Positions 1 to 9,828 are shown, counted from the stretch's first letter. The stretch: 57,244 nucleotides of DNA from Methanobacterium sp. UBA410 (GCA_002498385.1 DAHH01000016.1:149488-206731); one strand, 5' to 3'. Numbers and translations are program-made. Notes: a model not told the origin generated them from the letters alone.

Positions 1-435
1 ACTTTATTTGAAAAACTTTATTTATAACAAACACTAAAACTTTATCCCTAATAAAACACTAAAATATGATACGTTAAAGGAATTGATGTAAGGTTTTATG
101 TTTACCGACACCTTTTTTTATTATGTTGAAAACAATCAGGAAGTCGTTTAAAATTTTGTAGTACCTGTTCTTAAAATTTAAAATCTTTGCGGTGTAATTC
201 TAGTAAAAGCATTTTAATACAGCAGCACTTCTATTATGATTACATGCTGTTAATTACTAACAATGTAATTAACAATGTATAATTTGCATAAAATCATTAC
301 AGCACAAAAAAATTTGAATTATGAATAATTATGAATCATTATATAAACCATATAAATAACTTAAATAAGTAAGTAACAATTTATAGAATATAAAAATGGA
401 TCTAACAACGGTTAAATGATCTGGAGGAATATGAA
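1..435. other. AT-rich upstream region of tbp without a gene
   Basis: No credible reading frame is visible. The stretch is very AT-rich, with many short T and A runs. Its 3' end holds the tbp promoter and leader. Nothing else is recognised. Confidence 0.6.
339..349 (+). promoter_or_regulatory. Probable TATA box of tbp
   Basis: The string TTATATAAACC fits the archaeal TATA consensus. A second TATA-like string follows at 350-360. Either would place the transcript start near 370-385, giving a leader of about 50-65 nt before the GGAGG ribosome binding site at 423-427. The assignment rests on motif and spacing only. Confidence 0.45.
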
Positions 436-990
436 ATGACTGAAGTGACTGATGTAAAAATCAAAGTTGAAAACATTGTAGCTTCTGCAACACTCGGTAA
501 GTCATTAGAACTTCCCAAAGTTGCCCCGGCACTCGAAGGAGTTGAATACAACGTGGAACAATTTCCAGGGTTGGTTTACAAACTTAAAAAGCCTAAAACA
601 GCTGCACTTATATTTGGATCTGGAAAACTTGTTTGTACAGGTGCAAAATCAATAGAGAACTCAATAAAAGCTATACACATAGCTGTTGACAAAATGAGAA
701 CCCTAGACCCAGATATACCCCACGAATTTGAAATAAAGATACAGAACATAGTTGCTTCAGCAAACCTCATGAGTACATTGAACCTTGAAGCAGTTGCTAT
801 GGACCTTGAAAACACAGAATACGAACCAGAACAGTTCCCCGGATTGGTTTACAGACTTGATGACCCAAAAGTTGTTTTACTTCTATTTGGTTCAGGAAAA
901 GTTGTATGTACCGGTGCAAAAAGCTTTGAAGATGCTCAACATGGTGTTGAGAAGACCAAAGAAAGACTTATTGAATTGGATCTAATATAA
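436..990 (+). CDS. tbp: TATA-box binding protein (TBP)
   Basis: General transcription factor that binds the TATA box and, with TFB, recruits RNA polymerase. The 184-residue protein is the usual archaeal length and is a tandem of two saddle repeats. FPGLVY occurs at residues 43-48 and again at 134-139, and FGSGK at 60-64 and 151-155. The DNA-contacting IVASA motif is also present in both halves. A GGAGG site at 423-427 sits 8 nt before the ATG; an ATG at 431 is out of frame and stops at once. The HAD/coiled-coil gene follows 36 bp downstream in the same direction, and I recall the same order in Methanothermobacter. Confidence 0.98.
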   Translation: MTEVTDVKIKVENIVASATLGKSLELPKVAPALEGVEYNVEQFPGLVYKLKKPKTAALIFGSGKLVCTGAKSIENSIKAIHIAVDKMRTLDPDIPHEFEIKIQNIVASANLMSTLNLEAVAMDLENTEYEPEQFPGLVYRLDDPKVVLLLFGSGKVVCTGAKSFEDAQHGVEKTKERLIELDLI

Positions 991-1026
991 TTCTATTTAT
1001 TTTAATTTGATTAACTCGGTGATCTT

Positions 1027-2550
1027 TTGATTAAACTTATAGCATTCGATCTTGACAACGTTCTTATAGATGGAGAAGCCCTCGATGAGATAGGTAACCT
1101 CATGGGCATTAAAGCAGAAATCTCAGAAATAACTAAAAAAGCAATGGAAGGAGAACTCGATTTTGAAACTGCTCTCAAAGAAAGGGTGGCTCTTCTTAAA
1201 GGTATTTCAACTGATGAAATAAAAGATGTGGTTTACAAAATACCTCTAATGGAAGGAGCCGTTGAAACTGTTGAAAAACTCAAAAAAAGAGGATATAAGG
1301 TTGCAACCATAACTGGAAGCTTTGAGGTTATTGCAAATCGTATGAAAGATGAATTAGATCTGGACTACGCATTTTCAAACACCCTCCTTGAAGAAGATGG
1401 AAAGTTAACAGGAGAAGTTTCAGGTCCCCTGGTAACTGGTTCAAAAGCAGATGTCCTGAAGAAAATAATGGACATAGAAAACTTGTCTGCAGAGGAAACT
1501 GCAGCTGTTGGTGACGGTGCAAATGATATTTCAATGCTCAAAGAAGCAAGCATGGGAATAGCATTCAATGCAAAACCTGTTGTAAAAGAAATTGCAGATG
1601 TTGTTATCGACAAAAGAGATTTAAAAGAGCTTTTAACTATTTTTAAAGGCAAAAAAACTGAAAATGAAAGCCCTAAAGATGAAAGTCCTGAAACTGAAGA
1701 GACCAAATCAAAAAACCCTTACTCTGGAAAAAATTTCAAAGAATTACTTAAGGATAAAAAAGAACTGGAAAAACAACTTAAAAGGTTCACAAACGAGAGA
1801 GATGAACTTAATGCAAAAGCCAGAGAACACAAACAGTTAAGGGATGATTTAAACAACAGTATAAAAGAAAATCTGGAAAAAGCCCTCAAGTACAGAGACG
1901 AACGAGATACCATAAACAAGGAAGTTAAGGAACATAAAAAGTTGAGGGATGACGCCAACAAAAAGATTAAAAAGGTAGAATGGAAATCTGGACGAAGAGA
2001 AATAGTTCAAACCCAAAAAGAGATAGAAAAACTCGAAAAAACGATACAAACCAAAGTTCTGGACATTAAAAAAGAAAACGAACTTGTAAGTAAGGTAACA
2101 GACCTGAGAAAAGAACTTAAAGGCATGCATGAAGATGAAAAAGTCCAAAATGAGTCTCAAAAACTCAACGAGATATCAGAAGCAGAGCACGCCCAGGTTG
2201 TTGAGCTTTCAGACAAGGCCCAGGAAACCCACGAGAAGATGATTGAGTACTTCAGAAAAATCGATGAAATACGGGTAAAAGCTGATGAAGCCCACAAGAA
2301 GTTCATAGAAACTCGTAAAGAAGCTTCCAAAAAACATGAATCTGTGAAATCTACTTTTAATGAGATAAAAAAAGTGAATAAATGCCTTGACAAAATAAGG
2401 TCAAAGGAACGCAGCAGTGAATATGAAGCCAACAAAAAGAGGAATATGGCTGAAAAGGAAATTGCACAGGACCTGTTCAACAAGTTCAAACAGGGTAAAA
2501 AGCTTTCAACAGACGAGCTTCGACTGCTCCAGAAACATAAAATCGTTTGA
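1027..2550 (+). CDS. HAD-family phosphatase (SerB-like) with C-terminal coiled coil
   Basis: Residues 1-207 form a HAD phosphatase of the phosphoserine phosphatase type: DLDNV at 8-12 (nucleophile Asp8, acid/base Asp10), TGSF at 96-99 and GDGAND at 162-167. From about residue 230 to 480 the protein is almost entirely charged heptad-like coiled coil rich in Lys and Glu, with repeated K-x-R-D-E and H-K-x-L-R-D-D units. A typical SerB is about 210 residues, so the tail more than doubles the protein. The start is TTG, supported by a GGTGAT site at 1018-1023. It lies 36 bp after tbp and may share its transcript. The domain reading is firm; the substrate and the role of the tail are unknown, and serine synthesis is only one possibility. 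Confidence 0.85.
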   Translation: MIKLIAFDLDNVLIDGEALDEIGNLMGIKAEISEITKKAMEGELDFETALKERVALLKGISTDEIKDVVYKIPLMEGAVETVEKLKKRGYKVATITGSFEVIANRMKDELDLDYAFSNTLLEEDGKLTGEVSGPLVTGSKADVLKKIMDIENLSAEETAAVGDGANDISMLKEASMGIAFNAKPVVKEIADVVIDKRDLKELLTIFKGKKTENESPKDESPETEETKSKNPYSGKNFKELLKDKKELEKQLKRFTNERDELNAKAREHKQLRDDLNNSIKENLEKALKYRDERDTINKEVKEHKKLRDDANKKIKKVEWKSGRREIVQTQKEIEKLEKTIQTKVLDIKKENELVSKVTDLRKELKGMHEDEKVQNESQKLNEISEAEHAQVVELSDKAQETHEKMIEYFRKIDEIRVKADEAHKKFIETRKEASKKHESVKSTFNEIKKVNKCLDKIRSKERSSEYEANKKRNMAEKEIAQDLFNKFKQGKKLSTDELRLLQKHKIV

Positions 2551-2895
2551 TCTCAGGATCAAACAAAAACCATTTTTTATTTAACCATTTTAAATTTTAA
2601 ATATTTCTTATAATGTTATCATAATCTTTTTCTTATAATGTTATCATAATCTTAACCATCCACCATTCAATCTTAGTTTTTAACTACTTGTTTCAAGCTG
2701 TTATAACTTATTTTAACCTTTTATCATGTTTTATTATTTTTTAGGGAGATTCCTGTTTCATTTTAGGATACTATCATGTTTTACCAATTTTTTAAGGAGT
2801 CTCTCATTTGATCCAATGCAGATAATACTTTTTTCAACTGGGTAATTAATCAACATATTTAAAAGAATAAGCCCAATATTCTCTTGGTGAATAAA
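2551..2895. other. Intergenic region with a 25-bp tandem duplication and MFS promoter
   Basis: No gene is seen. A perfect 25-bp unit is repeated twice at 2604-2653. T-rich stretches after 2560 could terminate the tbp/HAD transcript. A TATA-like ATATTTAAA at about 2854-2862 lies about 25 nt before a GGTGA site at 2886-2890, fitting a short-leader promoter for the MFS gene. Confidence 0.5.
2604..2653. repeat. Perfect 25-bp tandem duplication (x2)
   Basis: Two identical back-to-back 25-bp units containing CTTATAATGTTATCATAATC lie in non-coding DNA after the HAD gene. They look like a recent slippage duplication. Confidence 0.9.
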
Positions 2896-2928
2896 ATGGA
2901 AAACAGAACGGAGAATGATCTATGGTAA
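2896..2928 (+). CDS. Possible 10-residue upstream ORF overlapping the MFS start
   Basis: The ATG at 2896 follows a GGTGA site at 2886-2890 and opens a 10-codon frame (MENRTENDLW). It stops at TAA 2926-2928, overlapping the ATG of the exporter at 2922 in another frame. Such an arrangement could couple or attenuate translation of the exporter. It is very short and could be fortuitous. Confidence 0.35.
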   Translation: MENRTENDLW

Positions 2929-4325
2929 ACGAAAATTCCAGTGCCGACGGAAGTTCAACAAGGATGGCAGCCCTCATCATTGCAACCCTTGCAAGTTTTT
3001 TAACGCCTTTTATGGGTTCATCCATCAACATAGCAATTCCTGCGATAGGTGCTGAGTTTGCTGCAGATGCCATTCTCTTAAGCTGGGTTCCAACAGCATT
3101 CCTGCTTACAGCAGCCATGTTCGCAGTTCCCTTTGGAAGAATAGCTGATATACATGGTATGAAAAAAATATTCAACTACGGAATCGTGATCTTCACAGCC
3201 ACATCCTTACTGTGCGCTCTATCCCCATCCATTGTTATGCTTCTCATATTCAGGATAGTGCAGGGTATTGGGGGTGCAATGATATTTGTTACAGGACTTG
3301 CAATTATCACCTCTGCATTCCCAAAGGAACATAGGGGAAAGGCCATAGGAATAAACATTGCATCCGTTTACATAGGACTGTCACTTGGACCTGTTCTAGG
3401 CGGACTCATGACACAGTATATTGGATGGAGAAGCCTTTTCTTTGCAATGGTACCCATTGGAGTTTTAATAATTAGTCTAAGTGCTTGGAAGCTTAAAGAG
3501 GAATGGGCAGTTTGCAGGGGGGAAAAATTCGATTTTAAGGGATCGATAATCTACAGCATAGCTCTTGTACTGTTTATGTACGGGGTTTCAACCCTCCCGA
3601 GCACCCTGGGAATTATCATGATAGCCCTGGGAATCTTAACGATCTTTGGATTTGCAGTACATGAGTTGCGTGTTAGCAGTCCTGTTTTAAACATCAGACT
3701 CTTTAAAAACCGCACATTTGCATTTTCAAATCTTGCAGCCCTCATAAATTACAGTGCAACCTTTGCAGTTGCCTACCTTCTAAGTCTGTACCTCCAGTAC
3801 ATCAAGGGGTTCCCAGCAGATCAGGCCGGTTTTATACTGGTAGTTCAGCCTGTGATCATGGCAGTGCTCTCCCCATTTGCAGGCAGACTTTCAGACAGAA
3901 TTGAAGCACAGTTAATAGCTTCTTCAGGAATGGTCTTCTGTACAGTTGGCCTTGCACTTTTCACATTTATCAACGCAAACACGAGTTTAAGCTTCATAAT
4001 GGCGGGGCTTTTAATACTTGGAGTTGGATTTGCACTATTTTCATCCCCAAACACCAGCGCAATCATGGGCTCTGTGGAGAAAAGGTTTTATGGTGTTGCA
4101 TCTGCAATGGTGAGTACAATGAGACTTATAGGGCAGATGATGAGTATGGGAATTGCGCTTCTGGCATTTTCCCTTCTTATAGGACAGGTTCAGATAACGC
4201 CGGCCCAGTACCCCGGTCTTCTAGACAGCATACATGTTGTTTTCATGATCTGCACAGTTCTCTGCTTTGCAGGCATTTTTGCATCCCTTGCGAGGGGTAA
4301 AAATCATAAGAGGGATGTAACTTAA
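2922..4325 (+). CDS. MFS multidrug transporter, DHA2 type
   Basis: A polytopic inner-membrane exporter of 467 residues, probably with 14 membrane segments and driven by proton exchange. The loop motif GRIADIHGMKK at 72-82 is MFS motif A. The string GPVLGGLMTQYIGWR near residue 150 matches motif C of drug:H+ antiporters, typical of the EmrB/QacA branch. The start follows a CGGAG site at 2909-2913 and overlaps a short upstream ORF. It converges on rad50. The substrate cannot be told from the sequence. Confidence 0.9.
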   Translation: MVNENSSADGSSTRMAALIIATLASFLTPFMGSSINIAIPAIGAEFAADAILLSWVPTAFLLTAAMFAVPFGRIADIHGMKKIFNYGIVIFTATSLLCALSPSIVMLLIFRIVQGIGGAMIFVTGLAIITSAFPKEHRGKAIGINIASVYIGLSLGPVLGGLMTQYIGWRSLFFAMVPIGVLIISLSAWKLKEEWAVCRGEKFDFKGSIIYSIALVLFMYGVSTLPSTLGIIMIALGILTIFGFAVHELRVSSPVLNIRLFKNRTFAFSNLAALINYSATFAVAYLLSLYLQYIKGFPADQAGFILVVQPVIMAVLSPFAGRLSDRIEAQLIASSGMVFCTVGLALFTFINANTSLSFIMAGLLILGVGFALFSSPNTSAIMGSVEKRFYGVASAMVSTMRLIGQMMSMGIALLAFSLLIGQVQITPAQYPGLLDSIHVVFMICTVLCFAGIFASLARGKNHKRDVT

Positions 4326-4394
4326 AGTTTAGGATGAAAAGGTTTTACAGATAAGACAGATGGATAAGAGTCTAAAGGATTTCAATACACATTC

Positions 4395-4416
4395 AAAAAA
4401 AAAAAAAAAAAAAAAA
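4395..4416 (-). terminator. T22 tract ending the rad50 operon
   Basis: Twenty-two consecutive A on the plus strand read as an unbroken T22 on the minus strand, 18 bp after the rad50 stop. Long T tracts act as intrinsic terminators in archaea without a stable hairpin. It would not terminate the convergent MFS transcript, which sees poly-A. Confidence 0.7.
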
Positions 4417-4434
4417 TTAAAAAGCCTGAAATGA

Positions 4435-7155
4435 TCAGGAATTCAAGACAAAGGAATTCCCATCCTCTTTTTTAACCCTTAAAATGTTGTCTGCAGCTTC
4501 TTCAAGGTCTGCTTCATGGGTAACTATGATCATCTGGGGTATTATAGACATTTGCTTAAGAAGCTCGATGAGTTCCTGTCTCCTGTAGGAATCCAGGTGT
4601 ATTGTTGGCTCGTCAAGCATTATAAGCTCAAGATTTCCTCCAGAGAGAGTTTGAGTTATTCCAAGACGAAGAGCAAGTGCTACAGCAATTTTTTCACCAC
4701 CGCTTATCATGTCCAGACTGTTTTTACCTGCAGGCCCGTATATCGTGATGTTGTAGTCCTCGTCCAGCTTTATGTCAGAGTACTCAAAGTTGAACTTTTC
4801 AAAGAATTCACGGGTGTTCTGCTCTATCAATGGTCTTGAAACATTTCTTAAGTCTTTTTGAACACCATCTTTACCATAAAGGTCTCGAATATAGTTTAAA
4901 AGTTTTATGAAGTCTTTAATTCGTTTAAATTCCTTCTTGTAACCTTTGAAGGATTCAATTTCAGATTCAAGTTCCTCTATTTGTGAGAGGATCCCGGTTT
5001 TTCTTCCTTTGAGCTCATCTCTCTGGCTTTTTAAATCCATAAGTTCCTGGTTGCCATTGTAAAGCAGCATCTGAATGTTTTCATGAAGATCTTCTCTGTA
5101 TCCAAGGTTTTCCCTTTCCTCTGTAAGCTTGCTGACCTCAATGCTAGCTTCTGCCTTATCAGCATTCAAAAGTTCCCGCCTTTTTATGTGGGATTCCTTT
5201 TGACTTACAGCCCCTAAAATACGGTTGTACTCATTTTTAAGGTTTTCAACCCGTAAAATTTCTTTTTCAAGGTCTTTTTCTGTGAGTTCTGTTTTTTCTT
5301 TGAGGAGTGGGTCTTCTTCAGCCAGTTCCTTAAAATTTTCATTTAAAGATGCTATTTCAAGTTTAACCTTATTTAGCTCTTCTTTTTTCTCATCAAAATT
5401 TCCAAGTGATTCTAAAGCTCCCTTTGCACTTATATAGTTCTCATAGTTTCTTTTGAGATTCTCCCCGATGGTTTTTTTCTCTTTTATTTCTGAATCGATT
5501 CGTTCAAAGGAAGAAACCTTGATTTCAATTTCTCTCAGATCATTGTCAACCTTTTTCAGCTCGGCTCTTCTGTCCTCAAGAGCCTTAAAATGTTCCCCCA
5601 GAAGATCCATGTTTACAGTTTGCACCTCACTGTACTTCAGATTCAAAACATTTTTCTGGGATTTAAAGCTCTTAAAACTCTTGTTTAAAATGTTTATCTG
5701 GTTTTTGTTGGAATCCATCTCACTCATGTAACCTTCAATGAGTTCCTTCCTTTTGGATTCGTTTATATCAGATTTGCATACAGGACATTTATTTTTAACC
5801 GTTTCAAGTTCTTTTACAGGTTTTTTAAGTTTTTCATTCTGGTCCTGGAGGTTCCTGATCTCATGCTGGGTTTTGGACATGTTTTCTGTGAGTTCTTCAA
5901 GTTTCTTTTCCATTGAGGATTTTAAAGATTGTATACATTTCTCCAGTTCTTCAATTGATGTAGTTTCTCTTCCCAAAATCCTGTTTGCAGCTTCAAACTG
6001 TTTTTTAACGACCCCCTCGTCTTCCCCGATCCCACGATCCAGCTGGGATCTTCTCGTTTTTAGCTGGCCCTTTAAAGCTTTGCTGCCTTCAAACTCTTTC
6101 CTTTCATTTTCAAGGGATATCATAACATTGTTCAAAGCCAGATAATCCTTGTAAAATTTGTAGTTTTCATCCAAAACCTTTTTGAAGCCTTGAATATCCA
6201 TTAAAACTTTATTTACTCTTTTTTCAGTTTCATGAGCCTGTTTCAATCCGCGAAGGGTGTTTTTCAGCTTCTGAAGGTTTTCAAGCCTTTTTACCTCGGG
6301 TTCCATCGTGACTATTTTGGCTTCCTTGGTTTCAATATCTTTTATTTCCCTGTTGAGGTGGTCCACGTCCTTTTCTATTTTTTCCAGCACTTCATTTTTG
6401 GATTTAATATCTGCTTTTAGCCTGTTGAATTCCTCCCTCTTGTGATCCAGAGCTTCCTTCTTTTTCTGCATTGAATCAAGATTTCTGGAACTTTCCTCAA
6501 TTTTCAAGTCCAGATCTTGAATTTTATTATCAATAACTACTTTTTCATCTTTTTTGGATGTTAAATTTTGATCCAAACCTTCCATTGAATCCAATCTTCC
6601 CTGAAGATTTTCTTTTTTATTTTCGTAGTTAGTTATAAGGGGCAGCATGTTCTTCCATGCCTTTTCAAGGGAATCTATTCCAAGGAGTTTACCTATCATC
6701 TGCTTTTTCTCAGAAGATGTTTTTTCTATGAGATCTGCTATTTCACCCTGCCTGACGTAAACTGCATTTAAAAAGAGATCTCCATCCATTTCCAGAAGCT
6801 TTTTAATCTCCTCAGTAACGGATTTTTCCTGGGAAACCAGTGGTATGTACTGTTCACCATCAAGTACATCCAGTCGGGCATGCGAACCTGATTTGCTTCT
6901 CTGCCTTGTTATACGATAATTTCTGCCGTTTACAGCGAATCTCATGGTGACGCTCATTTTTTTCCCACCATTTTTTATTAGCTGTTCAATTTTTCGGCCT
7001 GAGTGCTGTTTAAAGAGTGCAAAACTCACAGCTTCAAGGATGCTTGATTTCCCTGCACCATTTTCTCCCATTATTATGGATATTCCTGTGTTAAAGTCTA
7101 CCCTGGTGTTGCTGTGGGATTTGAAGTTTTCCATCTCAATGCTTTCAATTATCAC
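4435..7155 (-). CDS. rad50: DNA double-strand break repair ATPase Rad50
   Basis: SMC-like ATPase that works with Mre11 in sensing and processing DNA double-strand breaks. Walker A GENGAGKSS is at residues 30-38. The zinc hook CPVC is at 457-460, in the middle of two long coiled-coil arms. The ABC signature SGGEKIAVALALRLG and Walker B LIMLDEPT lie near the C-terminus. The 906-residue length is normal. The start is GTG, overlapping the end of mre11 by 11 bp, so the pair is translationally coupled. It is the last gene of nurA-herA-mre11-rad50, and a T22 tract follows. Confidence 0.97.
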   Translation of the reverse strand: MIIESIEMENFKSHSNTRVDFNTGISIIMGENGAGKSSILEAVSFALFKQHSGRKIEQLIKNGGKKMSVTMRFAVNGRNYRITRQRSKSGSHARLDVLDGEQYIPLVSQEKSVTEEIKKLLEMDGDLFLNAVYVRQGEIADLIEKTSSEKKQMIGKLLGIDSLEKAWKNMLPLITNYENKKENLQGRLDSMEGLDQNLTSKKDEKVVIDNKIQDLDLKIEESSRNLDSMQKKKEALDHKREEFNRLKADIKSKNEVLEKIEKDVDHLNREIKDIETKEAKIVTMEPEVKRLENLQKLKNTLRGLKQAHETEKRVNKVLMDIQGFKKVLDENYKFYKDYLALNNVMISLENERKEFEGSKALKGQLKTRRSQLDRGIGEDEGVVKKQFEAANRILGRETTSIEELEKCIQSLKSSMEKKLEELTENMSKTQHEIRNLQDQNEKLKKPVKELETVKNKCPVCKSDINESKRKELIEGYMSEMDSNKNQINILNKSFKSFKSQKNVLNLKYSEVQTVNMDLLGEHFKALEDRRAELKKVDNDLREIEIKVSSFERIDSEIKEKKTIGENLKRNYENYISAKGALESLGNFDEKKEELNKVKLEIASLNENFKELAEEDPLLKEKTELTEKDLEKEILRVENLKNEYNRILGAVSQKESHIKRRELLNADKAEASIEVSKLTEERENLGYREDLHENIQMLLYNGNQELMDLKSQRDELKGRKTGILSQIEELESEIESFKGYKKEFKRIKDFIKLLNYIRDLYGKDGVQKDLRNVSRPLIEQNTREFFEKFNFEYSDIKLDEDYNITIYGPAGKNSLDMISGGEKIAVALALRLGITQTLSGGNLELIMLDEPTIHLDSYRRQELIELLKQMSIIPQMIIVTHEADLEEAADNILRVKKEDGNSFVLNS

Positions 7156-8299
7156 ACAATCCCTCGTAGAATTCTGCTGCCATCTTACTTGCCCTCTTGA
7201 TGTCTCCTTCTGACATCTCCTTCAGGAGTCCTGTTGCAAGTTCTGAAACCTTCTCATCGTTGAAATCTTTAAGACGTTCCTCAAGCATTTTTTTGATGTT
7301 TAATGCGTCCTTTCCCATAGTGAGGGATTCATCATTCATAAGTGCATCTGACCTGTAATTCGGCCTTACAGACAGGCAGTTATCTGCAAATGCACCATTT
7401 ATAGTTTCATAAAGCTCTGATCTGCTGAGATTTCCTCCCTCCACCGTCAGCTGGAGGATGGGTTTCGATTTAAGGGTCTGAATGTAGGTTTTTATACGTT
7501 TTATGCCATCTTCGAGTTCATGGAACTGAATGTTTTCCTTGATAAATTCCCTTGGAAGTTCAAGATCGATTTTTTCGATTTCAGGCAGGTCACCACTAAT
7601 GTCCACAAGGTAAAAACCTTTACCGTTCTTTTTGTAGCCTTCAACTTCGTTTGAACGCCATATTTCAGTTGATCCCGGGTATGCAAGTTTTCCCTCCCCC
7701 AAGTCGTCCACTATCCTTTCATGGATGTGGCCCATGGCACAGTAGTTAAAGGTTTTTGGTAGGTCCCCGATTTTAAGTTCGTACTCGTAGGGCATGTAAC
7801 GGTCCAAACCCTGATGGAGCACCAGTATTCTCTTATTGTAATCAAGAGATGCCCTTTCAATCTCTTGAATTCTTTCTTTAAGGTGTTTTGAGGTGTAACG
7901 GGAGGCATAGGGTGCTCCACCTATAAAAACATTTCCTGATGAATTCTCTTCAACGTAAAATGGTTTTCTTGGGCTTATGAGTTTCAGACCAAAGTCCCTG
8001 TAGAGAATCTGGGGAGGTAGGGTGTTCCTTCTCATAACCACGTCGTGGTTTCCTGCCACGGCATAAACGGGTATTTTCTCTTCTTTAAGCTTTAAAATTG
8101 CATTTTGACCCGTGAGAAGGGCCTTTGTTGGGGGTCTTGAATACTCAAACAGGTCTCCAGAGTGCACAGCAAAATCAGGTCTTTCCCTGATGATCTCATC
8201 AACCGCCTCCCTGAAACTCTCAATAAAGTCGTTTTCCCTTTCCAACAGTCCGTACTGTCTGTAGCCCAGATGTGTGTCAGAGATATGAGCAAACTGCAT
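7145..8299 (-). CDS. mre11: DNA double-strand break repair nuclease Mre11
   Basis: Mn-dependent exo/endonuclease subunit of the Mre11-Rad50 complex. The calcineurin-like phosphoesterase motifs appear in order: DTHLG near residue 8, SGDLFE near 47, GNHD near 83 and GHIHER near 190. The 384-residue length is ordinary. The ATG overlaps the herA stop by one base (TGATG) and its own end overlaps rad50 by 11 bp, so translation is coupled in both directions. Confidence 0.97.
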   Translation of the reverse strand: MQFAHISDTHLGYRQYGLLERENDFIESFREAVDEIIRERPDFAVHSGDLFEYSRPPTKALLTGQNAILKLKEEKIPVYAVAGNHDVVMRRNTLPPQILYRDFGLKLISPRKPFYVEENSSGNVFIGGAPYASRYTSKHLKERIQEIERASLDYNKRILVLHQGLDRYMPYEYELKIGDLPKTFNYCAMGHIHERIVDDLGEGKLAYPGSTEIWRSNEVEGYKKNGKGFYLVDISGDLPEIEKIDLELPREFIKENIQFHELEDGIKRIKTYIQTLKSKPILQLTVEGGNLSRSELYETINGAFADNCLSVRPNYRSDALMNDESLTMGKDALNIKKMLEERLKDFNDEKVSELATGLLKEMSEGDIKRASKMAAEFYEGLCDN

Positions 8300-9828
8300 C
8301 AGTAATCTCCCCCAAGACTTTCATATTCACTTTTCTCATCTTTAAGTCTCTTTTCTTCATTTTCAGCAGATTTTGACCATTCTTCAACGATGTTGAGGTC
8401 TCCTCCGGACACTTTGCCCTTAAATTCATCTATTTTAACCAGTGTTGGTATCCTGGTCATCAACCCAAGAACTATGGCTTCACCTATGTTTAGAGATGGT
8501 AGCTGCGCTATGAGGTCATCACTCAAACTTTCGCTTGCCCTTTGAACATGGTTCTGGTCTGTTGGCTCCACCAGCCTGAGTATTATCATGTTGTTTGCCT
8601 GTGATAGTGCGTCTGAATCCAGGGACTTTGGACTCTGACTTACAAGGCACAGTCCAACTGCAAATTTACGTCCCTCCCTTGCTATCCTGCTTATCCAAAG
8701 TTTGGACTCAGTGCTCCTGTTTTGAGGTGCGAGGATGTGTGCCTCCTCCAGTATCAAGAATATCGGGAATCCAATACCTTCTCCGCTTCTTAAAAACTGC
8801 TTTCTGCTTTTTAAAACGTTTCTTAGAACATGGCTTACAACCACATCCGATGCAAACTCGTCAACAGAGCCCAGATCTATTATGTTTGCCTTTCCAATCT
8901 GTATGTTTTCTACGATGTCCTTGGCCTCAAGGCTCAAGATGTTGCCGTACTTGTCCCTCATGTGCTGGAGCTTGTTTAAAACGTCTGTTATGGACTTTTT
9001 ATCAGAAGCATTGACCTTCGTTTCTGATGAATCTGCCTCTGCTTCCATTATCCATGATTCAAGTTGGTTTTCTATTAAATCCAGAAAATCCTTTCCATGG
9101 GAGCCCTTCATCAGAGTTCTTTGGGCTGCTTTGTACGCCTTTCTGAAGTACCTTTCCTGGATGTAGGCATTTGCAGGGATGTTTGAGAGCTTTTTTATCT
9201 CAGCAAAGGACAGGTACAAAGGGTTTATTTCAGGGGCTATCACGTTGACACCACCCTGCTCAAATTTGGTGTTCACGTACTCTGAGTGCATGTCGAATAT
9301 CAGAACACTCCCGTTAACCTTCAAAAGCCCATCAACAATAACTGAAACAGTGTTAGACTTTCCAGCCCCTGTCATTGCAAGTACTGCAAGGTGCCTTGTC
9401 ACCATCTTGTTTATGTCAACCTCAACCTCAACTTCTTCCTGGGTTATGAGGTTTCCAAGCTTCAATCCTGAATTTTCAACGTGGAAAATTTTCTTCAGGA
9501 TCTCAGGGTCTGCAACCTTAACCTGGGTTCCTGGTGGTGCGGGTGTTCTTGGAATTTTGAGGTCTTTTATGTCTCCGAGTATTTTCACAGAGCCCTTTAC
9601 ATAGTGGTCGTCCCCCTCTATTTCTCTTATCTTCTCAATAGTTTGGGGATCATAAATATCATCGTTAATAGATACACTGCCTCTTACAAGTGACTCGATC
9701 ATTCCCAGAACTTTTTTACCATCGTATTCAAGTGAAACATACTCCCCTACACGGGGCATTTCTTTAGAAACAAAGCTCACATTGGTTGGTGAGGTTTCTC
9801 CAATACATCTTCCTATGACTCCGTTCAT
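8299..9828 (-). CDS. herA: DNA double-strand break repair helicase/translocase HerA
   Basis: Hexameric FtsK/VirB4-type ATPase that pumps DNA and works with NurA to resect broken ends. It has an N-terminal HAS-barrel region of about 110 residues, Walker A TGAGKS at 153-158 and Walker B FLILEEAH near residue 355. An arginine-rich IARGREG-like segment (RIAREGRKFAVG) and a QSPKSLD sensor segment follow. The length of 509 residues is normal. The start overlaps the nurA end by 4 bp and its stop overlaps mre11 by 1 bp. Confidence 0.97.
   Translation of the reverse strand: MNGVIGRCIGETSPTNVSFVSKEMPRVGEYVSLEYDGKKVLGMIESLVRGSVSINDDIYDPQTIEKIREIEGDDHYVKGSVKILGDIKDLKIPRTPAPPGTQVKVADPEILKKIFHVENSGLKLGNLITQEEVEVEVDINKMVTRHLAVLAMTGAGKSNTVSVIVDGLLKVNGSVLIFDMHSEYVNTKFEQGGVNVIAPEINPLYLSFAEIKKLSNIPANAYIQERYFRKAYKAAQRTLMKGSHGKDFLDLIENQLESWIMEAEADSSETKVNASDKKSITDVLNKLQHMRDKYGNILSLEAKDIVENIQIGKANIIDLGSVDEFASDVVVSHVLRNVLKSRKQFLRSGEGIGFPIFLILEEAHILAPQNRSTESKLWISRIAREGRKFAVGLCLVSQSPKSLDSDALSQANNMIILRLVEPTDQNHVQRASESLSDDLIAQLPSLNIGEAIVLGLMTRIPTLVKIDEFKGKVSGGDLNIVEEWSKSAENEEKRLKDEKSEYESLGGDY

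Noticed and set aside
8595..9166. Long ORFs antisense to herA (139-143 codons)
   Set aside because: They are shadow frames of a firmly identified gene, with no ribosome site or domain.
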